64,000 nt of DNA from JBBUAX01 sp964409535 (GTDB taxonomy: Bacteria > Patescibacteriota > Minisyncoccia > UBA6257 > 2-01-FULL-56-20), in NCBI GenBank assembly GCA_964409535.1, contig CAYPDQ010000001.1:1-64000 (forward strand), given 5' to 3'. A program made the translations under genes and the position numbers. Each line of letters begins with the position of its first letter. The stretch's first letter is position 1. Below, piece after piece: positions 1 to 7,266 of this stretch. The notes beneath the pieces were generated by a model. That model worked only from the letters and a program-made list of their open reading frames with translations. It searched no databases and was not told the DNA's origin.

Positions 1-126
1 GCCGCAGGCGCATGAGTTCGCCGAGAGACGGGTTGCCCTTTATTCCCCGGCCGAGATACCTTCCTCCTTTATTCTCCGCAGAATCTGCTCCCGGACCTCG
101 GGAGCGACTGGTTTGTTTTTCTTCAT
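1..126 (-). pseudogene. Decayed IS3-type transposase OrfA fragment
   Basis: From the ATG at 126-124 the frame reads MKKNKPVAPEVREQILRRIK and then EEGISAGE before a stop. This is the typical start of a helix-turn-helix IS3 OrfA protein. Downstream of the stop a second frame reads IKGNPSLGELMRLR, which matches the segment that normally follows the HTH region. The central HTH residues are therefore missing, with a frame change, consistent with an internal deletion. The remainder lies outside the window. Confidence 0.55.
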
Positions 127-175
127 ACCCCAATACAAAGGCATTCCGACCTTTGTGTCTAATTATTGGGGGTCA
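1..175 (-). mobile_element. IS3-family (IS150-like) insertion sequence remnant, truncated by window edge
   Basis: Reading the minus strand from about 175 downward, the sequence opens with CTGACCCCCAATAATTAGAC, which resembles the terminal inverted repeat of IS150-group IS3 elements (TGACCCC...TTAGACA). About 30 bases further in, a transposase OrfA-like reading frame begins. The element continues off the left edge. The reading frame is broken, so this is probably a dead copy. Family assignment is by recognition of the end and of the OrfA N-terminus, not by a database search. Confidence 0.6.
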
Positions 176-252
176 GAGCATTAGAAGCATTACTTTCATT
201 CTAACAGCCCTATTGGTGAGTCAAGAGCAAGCTGTGAATAACTATGAAGTCG

Positions 253-486
253 CTAAGCCAGGTGTTTCTTGATAAACGCCCGACCAGAGCCGGATTTGAG
301 ATATTTCTCAAAAGCATAGGCCTTGTACTTATCTGGAATTGCTAAGTAAAACTCCAGCTTTATGGGTAAACGATCAGCGGTCGCCCGTACCTGCCCTTTT
401 GCATGCCTATCCAACCTTTCTTTAAAACTATCGGTGCACCCGACGTAAAATCCATCTTTACATTTTAAGCTATATACGTAGTACAT
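253..486 (-). CDS. GIY-YIG domain protein (UPF0213/UvrC-N type small endonuclease)
   Basis: A 77-residue protein that is essentially one GIY-YIG nuclease domain: YYVYSL near residue 2 and FYVGCT near 13 are the GIY and YIG strands, followed by a conserved-type arginine (ERLDRH) and a glutamate in the FEKYLKSGSG helix. Small stand-alone members occur singly in many bacterial genomes and are presumed DNA nucleases, but their biological role is not established. It sits between the IS remnant and a repeat-rich spacer leading to tRNA-Ser. Unlike the second GIY-YIG gene (55632-55892), I see no terminal inverted repeats around it. No clear ribosome binding site precedes the ATG. Confidence 0.8.
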   Translation of the reverse strand: MYYVYSLKCKDGFYVGCTDSFKERLDRHAKGQVRATADRLPIKLEFYLAIPDKYKAYAFEKYLKSGSGRAFIKKHLA

Positions 487-495
487 AGTTTAGGG

Positions 496-594
496 TGGCG
501 GACTGCGTCACGCCGTAGGCGGACTTCGGCCTGCCGATGGCGGACTGCGTCACGCCGTAGGTTCGTCTACATTATAGCGAAGGTCGCCTTCGCT
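496..594. repeat. 24-bp direct repeat pair plus hairpin downstream of tRNA-Ser
   Basis: TGGCGGACTGCGTCACGCCG and its next four bases occur at 496-519 and again, identically, at 538-561, with a 42-bp period. The intervening 18 bases also contain GGCGGACTTCGGCC-type sequence. At 576-594 lies a perfect hairpin AGCGAAGG-tcg-CCTTCGCT. On the minus strand this hairpin is about 26 bases past the end of tRNA-Ser, so it could act as its terminator or as a processing stop, although there is no strong U-run. Two repeat units are too few to call a CRISPR. Confidence 0.7.
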
Positions 595-619
595 CTAAAG
601 AGCTACGGCGAACCGAAGG

Positions 620-706
620 CGGAGGGGGAGAGATTCGAACTCTCGATGCCCTTTCGGACATACAGTCTTTCCAGGACTGCCGTTTCAACCACTCACGCAC
701 CCCTCC
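620..706 (-). tRNA. tRNA-Ser (anticodon GGA)
   Basis: The minus strand starts GGAGGGGTGCGTGAGTGG and ends with the complementary acceptor CCCCTCC plus discriminator G. The anticodon stem GGCAGTC/GACTGT encloses loop CTGGAAA, giving anticodon GGA (reads UCC and UCU). A long variable arm (TGTCCGAAAGGGCA) and a GTTCGAATC T-loop are present, as expected for class II tRNA-Ser. CCA is not fully encoded (GCCT follows). It lies just downstream of idi on the same strand. Confidence 0.95.
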
Positions 707-710
707 AATA

Positions 711-1247
711 TTACCCAATCAATCTAATGAATTCCGGGTGATTTGCAAGTAACTGCGCTTGTTCTTTACACCAAGGAGAGTACATTTCCGACGGGTCGTT
801 CTTAATTTCTTCCATAAAGTCAGCCCACTTCGCCCAGCGAACTGCCTCTACCTCTTCCGGATTCACGTGCGGCTCCGCGTCGGTCAGCCCGAAGAAAACG
901 GGGCAAATCTCGTTTTCCATAACGCCGTCTTTTGAGAAAGAATAACGATACGGCAGCGACCCAAGTATCCGAACGCTTTCCATGCCCAATTCGTCTTTTA
1001 ACCGCCTTCGGATGGCGGCTTCATTCTTTTCTCCCGGCCGGGGGTGGCCGCAACAACTGTTCGACCACACAAGGGGCCAGGTTTTCTTCTTATGGCTCCT
1101 TTGCTGCAAAAGCACTTCGCCCCCAGAGTTCAAAAGAAACAGGGAAAATGCGCGGTGGAGCGGGGTTTGCGCCCCGTGCACTTCCGCCTTCGGCATCTCG
1201 CCAAGCACGTTGTTTTCCTCATCCACCAAAACCACCAGTTCTTCCAT
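711..1247 (-). CDS. idi: Isopentenyl-diphosphate delta-isomerase, type I
   Basis: 178 residues with the type I IDI/Nudix-like fold, close to the usual length (E. coli Idi 182). It interconverts isopentenyl and dimethylallyl diphosphate, the two C5 isoprenoid building blocks. The catalytic cysteine motif NSCCGHP is at about 63-69 (Cys66 the likely nucleophile), the metal/catalytic acid motif ENEICPVF at 111-118, and VHGAQTPLHRAF with the metal-binding histidines at 23-34. It is the last gene of the lemA-htpX-pyrH-idi run; its ATG overlaps the pyrH stop as ATGA. No mevalonate or MEP genes are in the window, so the source of the isoprenoid precursor cannot be judged. Confidence 0.93.
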   Translation of the reverse strand: MEELVVLVDEENNVLGEMPKAEVHGAQTPLHRAFSLFLLNSGGEVLLQQRSHKKKTWPLVWSNSCCGHPRPGEKNEAAIRRRLKDELGMESVRILGSLPYRYSFSKDGVMENEICPVFFGLTDAEPHVNPEEVEAVRWAKWADFMEEIKNDPSEMYSPWCKEQAQLLANHPEFIRLIG

Positions 1248-1927
1248 CAGCGGATAATCGTGCCCTTGAAGCCCTTCTTATTCAAGAGCGCCTCCAGGTT
1301 TTTCAGATCCTTGCCGTTCAAGACCACCGCACGCAAACCGTGCTTCGCGGAGAAATCCGCCGCAACCGGATCCACCGGGGAATGGAGGCCGGGCCTCCAC
1401 TTGCGCGGTATAAGATGGCGGTATTCTTTCCAGGTCAGTTCGCGCCGGGGTCTCGCGCCGTCGTGCTTGTGCGGGTCCTTATCATAAACGTAGGCCGGTT
1501 TCCCAGCGACGACAAATTCCTTTGCGCCGAAATCCTTCGTCAGCGCCGCTGCCACGTAGTCGGTGGACCAACCGGGATGCCAACCGGAAGCAATGGTCAC
1601 GGGGTAAGACAATTTCTTCAAGCGATGCCGACCGTCGATCACCACCGGGTCGGCCACTTCCCGGAAGATCGTTCGCAGGAGATGTGCGTTCAAACGGGTG
1701 GCGTGTATACCCAGCCAATCCTTGTCTTCATCCGTGATCCGGCCCGCGCGATGGGCCGCGACTTGAAAAAGGCGGGCTGCACGCCCGCCTCCGACTACAA
1801 TTACAAATCGTTTTCCCTTACGGATGAACTTCAAAACGAACTTGTGAAACTTGCGGAGAAACGCCGCATTGATTTCGTCCGGATACACCACCGATCCGCC
1901 CAAGGCAACGACTACGGTCTTCGTCAT
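1247..1927 (-). CDS. pyrH: UMP kinase, archaeal type (amino acid kinase family)
   Basis: 226 residues of the amino acid kinase superfamily, phosphorylating UMP to UDP. The phosphate-binding glycines ALGGSVV are at 8-14, VVGGGRAAR at 44-52, and the LGIHATRLNAHLL and GWHPGWSTDYVAA segments are characteristic of the archaeal-type UMP kinase rather than the bacterial hexameric form. Because idi follows it, isopentenyl phosphate kinase was considered. The TRLNA and PGWSTD segments, and lack of the IPK histidine motif, favour UMP kinase. It overlaps htpX and idi by 4 bases each, implying cotranscription. Confidence 0.8.
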   Translation of the reverse strand: MTKTVVVALGGSVVYPDEINAAFLRKFHKFVLKFIRKGKRFVIVVGGGRAARLFQVAAHRAGRITDEDKDWLGIHATRLNAHLLRTIFREVADPVVIDGRHRLKKLSYPVTIASGWHPGWSTDYVAAALTKDFGAKEFVVAGKPAYVYDKDPHKHDGARPRRELTWKEYRHLIPRKWRPGLHSPVDPVAADFSAKHGLRAVVLNGKDLKNLEALLNKKGFKGTIIR

Positions 1928-2832
1928 ACCTTTAATCCGCGCAACGCTTTGATGCGCTCTTCTATCGGCGGGTGGGTCATAAAAAGTTTGTGCAAACCGG
2001 ATATTGCGCTTTTGCCTTTGAACGGGTCTGCGAGCCAGAGATGGGCGGTGGTGTTGTTCGCGGTGCGCATTGGGACGGAGCTTGCGGAAATCTTCTGGAG
2101 CGCGCTTGCGAGGCCCTCGGGATAGCGGGTTAAAAGCGCGCCGGAGGCGTCCGCCAAAAACTCCCGCTTGCGGGATATGGCGAGTTGAATAAGAGTCGCG
2201 GCGATAGGAGCAAGAATGGAAAGAGCGATGCCGACGAGCATTATTATTGCGCCCGCGTTCCCGCCATTATCGTCTCTACGCCGGCCGCCACCCCAGAACG
2301 CGGACCGTAAAAATATATCCGAGAGTATGGAAATGAACCCGACCAAGACCACCGCCATCGTGCCGACGAGCATGTCCCGGTTGCCGATGTGCGAGAGCTC
2401 GTGCGCGAGCACCCCTTCCAATTCCGAGCGATCCAGGCGTTCCAAGAGGCCGTTCGTGACCGCGACTACCGCGTGCTTCGGGTTCCGGCCGGTCGCAAAA
2501 GCGTTCGGCGCCGCCTCCGGCACGATGTAAACCCTCGGCATCGGCAGACCGGCGGTAATAGCCAGATTTTCCACTACCCGGTAGAGTTCCGGCGCGCTTT
2601 CCATCGTGACCGGCTGGGCGCGGTGCATACCAAGCACGATTTTGTCCGACCACCAGTAGCTTATGAAACTCATCAAAACGCTGAACAAAACGGCGATATA
2701 AAGAATGCCCGGATTGCCGTACGCCCGGGCGAAGAGCCAGCCGATGCCGATCACAACGATGAAGAACGCCGTAAACAAGAGCCAAGTTTTGCGGATGTTG
2801 GCGTCTTTATGGGTGTATAGCGATGCCATCAA
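1924..2832 (-). CDS. htpX: Membrane zinc metalloprotease HtpX
   Basis: 302-residue M48 peptidase for quality control of membrane proteins. Two N-terminal membrane segments (about 17-36 and 42-60) are followed by the zinc motif HELSH at 144-148, two more hydrophobic segments (about 156-173 and 193-220) and the third zinc ligand in REFLADA near 224. Length and order match bacterial HtpX. The gene overlaps lemA upstream and pyrH downstream by 4 bases each. lemA-htpX is a very common pair, and LemA is thought to work with the protease at the membrane. Confidence 0.95.
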   Translation of the reverse strand: MMASLYTHKDANIRKTWLLFTAFFIVVIGIGWLFARAYGNPGILYIAVLFSVLMSFISYWWSDKIVLGMHRAQPVTMESAPELYRVVENLAITAGLPMPRVYIVPEAAPNAFATGRNPKHAVVAVTNGLLERLDRSELEGVLAHELSHIGNRDMLVGTMAVVLVGFISILSDIFLRSAFWGGGRRRDDNGGNAGAIIMLVGIALSILAPIAATLIQLAISRKREFLADASGALLTRYPEGLASALQKISASSVPMRTANNTTAHLWLADPFKGKSAISGLHKLFMTHPPIEERIKALRGLKV

Positions 2833-3377
2833 AACTTAACCTTAACCACTTCTCTTTCCTCTGCGGAGTCAACCTCAAAAAACTTTTCTTCCTGGAAACC
2901 GAATGTTCCAGCAAGGAGATTGGTCGGAAATGTTTGGATCGCGGTATTCAGATCTTTGACCGTGGAGTTGTAGAATCGGCGCGCGGCCATCATCTTGTTC
3001 TCTGTATCCGCCAGTTCCCGCTGCAAATCCAGGAAGTTGGCGTTGGCCTTGAGGTCCGGGTAGTTTTCCGCAACCGCGAACAAGGTCTTTAGCGTATTGG
3101 ACAAGGCATTTTCCGCCCCCGCTTTCTCCAGCGGAGTGCCGCTTGCGCCCGCAACCGCCGCCCGGGCTTTGGTGACATTTTCCAAGACGCCTCTCTCGTG
3201 CTTCATATAACCCTTCACCGTCTCCACCAAGTTCGGGATAAGGTCATAGCGCCGCCTGGACTGGACGTCAATGTCCGAAAGCGCCTCCTTCGCCCGCAGG
3301 CGAAGCATCACCAGACGGTTGTAGGTGAAGACAAGCCAGAGAGCGATCACTGCCAAAAGGATGTAGACGTAAAACAT
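2829..3377 (-). CDS. lemA: LemA family membrane protein
   Basis: 182 residues. One N-terminal membrane anchor (about 3-18) precedes a helical domain with the family signature YNRLVMLRLRAKEALSDIDV and RRYDLIPNLVETVKGYMKHE (residues about 19-61). The C-terminal part carries the usual N-terminal-out LemA fold, ending FGFQEEKFFEV. The molecular function is unknown. It is the first gene of the lemA-htpX-pyrH-idi unit; a good TATAAT box at 3387-3392 (minus strand) lies only 10 bases upstream of the ATG, so the mRNA is probably almost leaderless. Confidence 0.92.
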   Translation of the reverse strand: MFYVYILLAVIALWLVFTYNRLVMLRLRAKEALSDIDVQSRRRYDLIPNLVETVKGYMKHERGVLENVTKARAAVAGASGTPLEKAGAENALSNTLKTLFAVAENYPDLKANANFLDLQRELADTENKMMAARRFYNSTVKDLNTAIQTFPTNLLAGTFGFQEEKFFEVDSAEEREVVKVKF

Positions 3378-3386
3378 AGCCCGTAG

Positions 3387-3411
3387 ATTATAATGCCGGG
3401 TAGGATATAAT
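3387..3411. promoter_or_regulatory. Back-to-back promoters between lemA and thyX-like gene
   Basis: On the minus strand TTGCAT, a 17-base spacer and a perfect TATAAT (plus-strand bases 3387-3392) lie just before the lemA ATG. On the plus strand a perfect TATAAT at 3406-3411 lies 12 bases before the thyX-like ATG. Both would start transcription within a few bases of the start codon. No Shine-Dalgarno sequence precedes either gene. Confidence 0.5.
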
Positions 3412-3423
3412 GCAAAGCAACCA

Positions 3424-5052
3424 ATGCTTGGCCTTACCCCGGAAGAGCGCCATCAAATAGAGCCGTTTTTCACGAACCTTGACCGACCTGTTTTCGCCGT
3501 CCCTTTCCTGCCGCCGGAGGTGATCGGAGCCCTCTGCTCCCGCACGAGCCGCGCCAAGGATGACCTGCGGGTCATTTTTTTGAACGAATTCATAAAACCG
3601 TTCCTCGCGGAAAAAGGCGAATATCAGGAATCTCTTCAGGCGCTCATAGATTTCCTGCATAAGCACCCCTGGGAACTGATATTCTCCAACCCCAAGGGCC
3701 GGGAATTCTACATAAAGTGGCTCGCGCAATACGGCGACGACTCCATCGCCCAGATGGCCGGGACGCACATCCTTTTCTCCGGCATATCCCAGGTGGCGAT
3801 AAAGCACTTTGAGGACATGCGTGTCGGCATCGCGCCCCTCGAAAAATCCACCCGCTACCTGGACTACTCCGCAAAAGTGAACGGCGAGTATATGTACCAC
3901 GCCGACCCCGTCCTAAAAGAAATGGGGCTTATGAAAGAATATCGGGCGGCGGCGGACAATCTTTTTGACACCTATAAGGAACTGACCCAAGAACTCCTGG
4001 GGTTCTTGCAGAAGAAGTATCCCGAAGAGAAAGAGTTGGTTCTGAAGACCAAAGCGTTCGATACCCTCCGCGGTTTACTCCCGACTTCCGCCTTGAGCCA
4101 GGTGGCTTTCTTTGCGAACGGCCAGGCGTTGGAATATGCCCTTTCCCGCTCTCTCCGCCATCCCTTGGGCGAAATACGCTCCGCGGCGGAAGAAGCGCTC
4201 CAGGAACTCCAAAAAGTCGTGCCCGCATTCCTGCGCCGCTTGGAATCCGACGTTTCCAAGGAATACCAGGAATATCTTTCCGGGCGGGGCAAACGGGTGC
4301 GCGAAGCCGCAAAAGAACTCGGCCTCCAGGCACCGGTGGACCGGTCAGAATGGGGCGTGGAACTCGTGGAACACGACGAGGACGGAGAAAACAAAATCCT
4401 CGCCGGACTTCTTTATCCGGAAACGCATGAGCCGTTCACGAAGATCCTCGCAAAAGTAAAAAACCTATCGCTAAAAGACAAAGAGAGGTTGCTCGCCCGC
4501 GCCGTCCACGGCCGGACTGCCCGTTGGTATAAAATCCCCCGCGCGTTTGAAATGGCGAACCTGACCTTTGAGATAACTATGAATATCGGCGCCTGGCGGG
4601 ATATCCATCGCCACCGGATGCAAACCCAGATGCGTCAGAAGTGGAGCATCCACCACGGCTACGATCTGCCCACCGAAGTCGCAGAAGCGGGCCTGGACGG
4701 GAAGTTCAAGGCGGCAGTGGAGAAAATGGAAGCAGTCTTCCGCAAAATTGAATCTAAAGACCCGGACTTGGCGCAGTATGCGGTGACGTTGGCCCACCGT
4801 TTAAGGTTCCTCCAACGGCAGAACCTCCGCGCATTCTTCTGGGAGGCGGAGCTGCGAACCATCCCCACCGGCCACCCGGACTACCGGAAAATTGAGCAGG
4901 AAAAAGTTAAGTTAGTGCGGGAGGTTTATCCCCTGCTGGGCAAATTCGTTCTTGCGGATATGCAAAACTACGACTTCGCCCGCCGGGACACGCAGTCGGA
5001 AATTGAAAAAAAGGAGAAGGAACTTCGGGAATACTTCGCCAAGCAAGTGTAG
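3424..5052 (+). CDS. Tandem ThyX-like protein (FAD-dependent thymidylate synthase family)
   Basis: 542 residues, about twice the length of a single ThyX subunit. It appears to hold two ThyX-like halves: the first with FEDMRVGIAPLEKSTRYLDYS (about 137-157) and LPTSALSQVAFFANGQALEYALS (about 220-242), the second with NIGAWRDIHRHRMQTQMRQ (about 389-407). Canonical ThyX makes dTMP from dUMP with FAD and methylenetetrahydrofolate, using an RHR-x7-S motif. Here RHR is present in the second half, but the serine spacing is not canonical and the first half lacks RHR. Activity is therefore uncertain, although I know similar double-length ThyX-like proteins from Parcubacteria. It is monocistronic and convergent with groEL. 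Confidence 0.7.
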   Translation: MLGLTPEERHQIEPFFTNLDRPVFAVPFLPPEVIGALCSRTSRAKDDLRVIFLNEFIKPFLAEKGEYQESLQALIDFLHKHPWELIFSNPKGREFYIKWLAQYGDDSIAQMAGTHILFSGISQVAIKHFEDMRVGIAPLEKSTRYLDYSAKVNGEYMYHADPVLKEMGLMKEYRAAADNLFDTYKELTQELLGFLQKKYPEEKELVLKTKAFDTLRGLLPTSALSQVAFFANGQALEYALSRSLRHPLGEIRSAAEEALQELQKVVPAFLRRLESDVSKEYQEYLSGRGKRVREAAKELGLQAPVDRSEWGVELVEHDEDGENKILAGLLYPETHEPFTKILAKVKNLSLKDKERLLARAVHGRTARWYKIPRAFEMANLTFEITMNIGAWRDIHRHRMQTQMRQKWSIHHGYDLPTEVAEAGLDGKFKAAVEKMEAVFRKIESKDPDLAQYAVTLAHRLRFLQRQNLRAFFWEAELRTIPTGHPDYRKIEQEKVKLVREVYPLLGKFVLADMQNYDFARRDTQSEIEKKEKELREYFAKQV

Positions 5053-5053
5053 C

Positions 5054-5092
5054 CACTATGACATGTCATAGTGCTTTGCTATAGCAAAGCAC
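5054..5092. repeat. Two overlapping perfect palindromes between convergent genes
   Basis: CACTATGACATGTCATAGTG (5054-5073) is a perfect 20-base palindrome. Its last three bases start a second perfect 22-base palindrome at 5071-5092 (core GCTTTGCTATAGCAAAGC). The two cannot both be fully paired as RNA hairpins because they share GTG. They sit between the 3' ends of the thyX-like gene and groEL, so they may act as a two-way terminator, but no T-run follows on either strand. Confidence 0.85.
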
Positions 5093-5135
5093 CGTCCTAA
5101 CCGCTAAGTTCCAACTGGTAAGTCTTAAGTCCTAA

Positions 5136-6761
5136 TCAGTAGTCCATCCCCATTCCGGGGCCGCCGGGCATGGGACTTTCTTTCTTGGGGATCTCCGTCA
5201 CCGCCGCGCCGATCGTAAGATACGTGCTCGCAACCGAGACGGCGTTCAGGAAAGCGGTTTTCGTGACCTTCAAGGGGTCAATGATGCCGACTTCTTTCAG
5301 GTTCTCAACCTTATTGGTCACGGCGTTGAAACCCACCCAGCCGTTGCCGTTTGTCTTTTCTTTTTTGATCTGGCTCATTACGCTCTCCGGCGACTCGCCG
5401 CTGTTCGCCACGATCGCCCGGAGCGGCGCCTCCATCGCTTTGCGGAGGATTGCCGCCGCTTCTTCCGAAATGGAACTGTCCGCGTTCTCGGAGGAGGCGT
5501 TCCAAAGCGCCAAGCCGCCGCCGGGGACGATGCCCTCTTCCATCGCCGCGCGGGTTGCGGCCACCGCGTCTTCCACCCGCTGTTTCAATTCTTTCTGCTC
5601 CGATTCCGTCGGCGCCCCGACTTTGATGACCGCTACCCCACCGGAGAGTTTGCCCAAGCGCTCCTGCAACTTCTCCTTGTCAAAATCGGAGTCGGCCTTC
5701 TTTATCTGGGCCTTGAGCTGGGCAACGCGATCCTCTATCGCTTGTTTATCGCCTTTGCCGCCGACGACAGTCGTGTCGTCCTTCGTCGCCACTACCCTGT
5801 GCGCGTGGCCGAGGTCGGAGAGCTCCACGCTCTCCAGCTTCTTGCCCAAGTCCTCGGAAACGAACGCCGCGCCGGTCACGATCGCGATGTCCTGAAGCAT
5901 TTCTTTCCGCCGGTCGCCGAAACCAGGGGCCTTAGCCGCGAGAACATTGAACACGCCCCGCAATTTATTCACGATAAGCGTTGCCAAGGCCTCACCTTCC
6001 ACTTCCTCCGCCACGATGACCAGCTCTTTCTTGCCGCTCTGGATGACCTTCTCCAAAACCGGCAGCAAGTCCTGGATGGAAGAGATCTTCTTGTCGGTCA
6101 CGAGGATGTAGGGGTCTTCCAATACCGCCTCCATCCGCTCCTGGCTCGTGATCATATACGGCGAGATGTAGCCGCGATCGAACTGCAGCCCCTCCACCAT
6201 TTCGTAGGAATTGCCGATGGTGTTGGAATCCTCTATCGTCACCACGCCTTCCTTGCCGATCTTCGACATCACCTCCGCGATGAGCCGCCCGATCTCTTCG
6301 TCCTTTGCGGAAAGAGTGGCGACTTCTTCCACCTTTTTGTTGTCGTTTATAAGCTCTTTCTGGGATTCCAGGTTTTTCAAAACCGCTTTCGCGCCCTTGG
6401 TCAGGTCCTGGGAAAGATGGATCACGTTCATACCCTTCTCCCGGATGATGCGTTCGCCTTCGTTGATCATGGTGTGGGCCAAGACCACCGCGGTCGTGGT
6501 CCCGTCGCCGACGTTGTCGTTGGTCTTCTCCGCCGCCTGTTTCAAAAACTCCGCGCCGAGGTTCTCATACTTGTCTTCCAACTCCACCTCTTTGGCGACG
6601 GTAACACCGTCGAAAGTCACCTGCGGCGCGCCGTAGCCCTTCTCGATAACCGCCGCCCGGCCGCGGGGGCCGAGGGTCATTTTGACCGCTTCCGCGAGCT
6701 TATCTATGCCCTTCTTCATCGCCGCCCGCGCGTCTTCGTTGAACAAAATCTTCTTAGCCAT
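5136..6761 (-). CDS. groL: Chaperonin GroEL (60 kDa)
   Basis: 541 residues, full length, clearly GroEL. It forms the double-ring ATP-driven folding chamber. The ATP-binding segments TLGPRGRAAVIEKGYG (about 30-45) and GDGTTTAVVLA (about 86-96) are intact, as are GGVAVIKVGA and the VPGGG segment near 413. The C-terminus is PGGPGMGMDY, a short GGM-type tail. It lies 2 bases downstream of groES and shares its promoter. Downstream of it are only the overlapping palindromes. Confidence 0.98.
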   Translation of the reverse strand: MAKKILFNEDARAAMKKGIDKLAEAVKMTLGPRGRAAVIEKGYGAPQVTFDGVTVAKEVELEDKYENLGAEFLKQAAEKTNDNVGDGTTTAVVLAHTMINEGERIIREKGMNVIHLSQDLTKGAKAVLKNLESQKELINDNKKVEEVATLSAKDEEIGRLIAEVMSKIGKEGVVTIEDSNTIGNSYEMVEGLQFDRGYISPYMITSQERMEAVLEDPYILVTDKKISSIQDLLPVLEKVIQSGKKELVIVAEEVEGEALATLIVNKLRGVFNVLAAKAPGFGDRRKEMLQDIAIVTGAAFVSEDLGKKLESVELSDLGHAHRVVATKDDTTVVGGKGDKQAIEDRVAQLKAQIKKADSDFDKEKLQERLGKLSGGVAVIKVGAPTESEQKELKQRVEDAVAATRAAMEEGIVPGGGLALWNASSENADSSISEEAAAILRKAMEAPLRAIVANSGESPESVMSQIKKEKTNGNGWVGFNAVTNKVENLKEVGIIDPLKVTKTAFLNAVSVASTYLTIGAAVTEIPKKESPMPGGPGMGMDY

Positions 6762-6763
6762 AG

Positions 6764-7051
6764 TTATTCGATTATCGCCAAAATGTCGTCCTCTTCTCCG
6801 ACCAGGTATTTCTTACCGTCGATCTCTATCTCGTCCGGGCCGTATTTCTTGAAGAGCACGACATCGCCGACCTTGACCGACATCGGGGTTATCTCGCCCT
6901 TCTCGTTGCGCTTGCCGGGGCCGACCGCGATGACCTTGCCCCGGGTCGGGCGCTCCTTCTCCGCCGTCTCCGGCAAGACTATCCCCGATTTGGTGGTTTT
7001 CTCCTCTTCCAGCGCTTCCAGGAAGAGGTGGTTGGACAGTGGTTTGAACAT
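6764..7051 (-). CDS. groS: Co-chaperonin GroES (10 kDa)
   Basis: 95 residues, standard length. It caps the GroEL ring. The signatures FKPLSNHLFLEALEEE (start), a mobile loop around EEKTTKSGIVLPETA (15-29), GDVVLFKKYGPDEIEIDGKKY and the terminal EDDILAIIE are present. First gene of the groES-groEL operon. The upstream TTGACA promoter (7061-7090) is visible. I looked for a CIRCE operator (TTAGCACTC-N9-GAGTGCTAA) and did not find one, so HrcA control is not supported. Confidence 0.97.
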   Translation of the reverse strand: MFKPLSNHLFLEALEEEKTTKSGIVLPETAEKERPTRGKVIAVGPGKRNEKGEITPMSVKVGDVVLFKKYGPDEIEIDGKKYLVGEEDDILAIIE

Positions 7052-7060
7052 AGTGATAAG

Positions 7061-7090
7061 AATTTATTGCAACGACCGCCATCCTGTCAA
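7061..7090 (-). promoter_or_regulatory. groES-groEL promoter
   Basis: Minus strand TTGACA (plus-strand bases 7085-7090), 18-base spacer, TAAATT (7061-7066), with the groES ATG 9 bases beyond. The -35 box is perfect; the -10 box is 4 of 6. Confidence 0.5.
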
Positions 7091-7099
7091 GGGGCTCCG

Positions 7100-7232
7100 C
7101 GGTTCGGCCTTCGGGAACCGCGGTTCGCTCGCTCCAGCGGCTCGCGCCCGCTGCTCTCTCGGCTCGCGACCCCTCGGCAACCTCGGGAACCAAGCTCGCT
7201 TCGCCTCCGAGAGCTTCCCGAAGGCCGAACCG
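7100..7232. repeat. 18-bp perfect inverted repeat upstream of groES
   Basis: CGGTTCGGCCTTCGGGAA at 7100-7117 is perfectly complementary to TTCCCGAAGGCCGAACCG at 7215-7232. The enclosed 97 bases are GC-rich with further small stem-forming stretches (CCTCGG/CCGAGG type). It lies just upstream of the groES -35 box; no gene is present. Confidence 0.8.
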
Positions 7233-7266
7233 CTACGCCCTAGATAATCTGTATGCCCAAAGCGGA

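Noticed and set aside
496..561. Possible CRISPR array
   Set aside because: Only two repeat units, 18-base spacer made of similar sequence, and no cas genes in the window.
1247..1927. Isopentenyl phosphate kinase instead of UMP kinase
   Set aside because: Neighbouring idi suggested it, but the TRLNA and PGWSTDYVAA segments fit archaeal-type UMP kinase and the IPK catalytic-histidine region is absent.
932..2125. Long plus-strand reading frame (397 codons) opposite idi and pyrH
   Set aside because: It is antisense to two clearly conserved genes, its residues show no family motif, and it is explained by GC-rich codon use.
7052..7100. CIRCE (HrcA) operator before groES
   Set aside because: No TTAGCACTC/GAGTGCTAA pair with 9-base spacing is present.
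5742..7247. 501-codon plus-strand frame opposite groEL/groES
   Set aside because: Antisense shadow of groEL; low-complexity composition, no recognisable domain.
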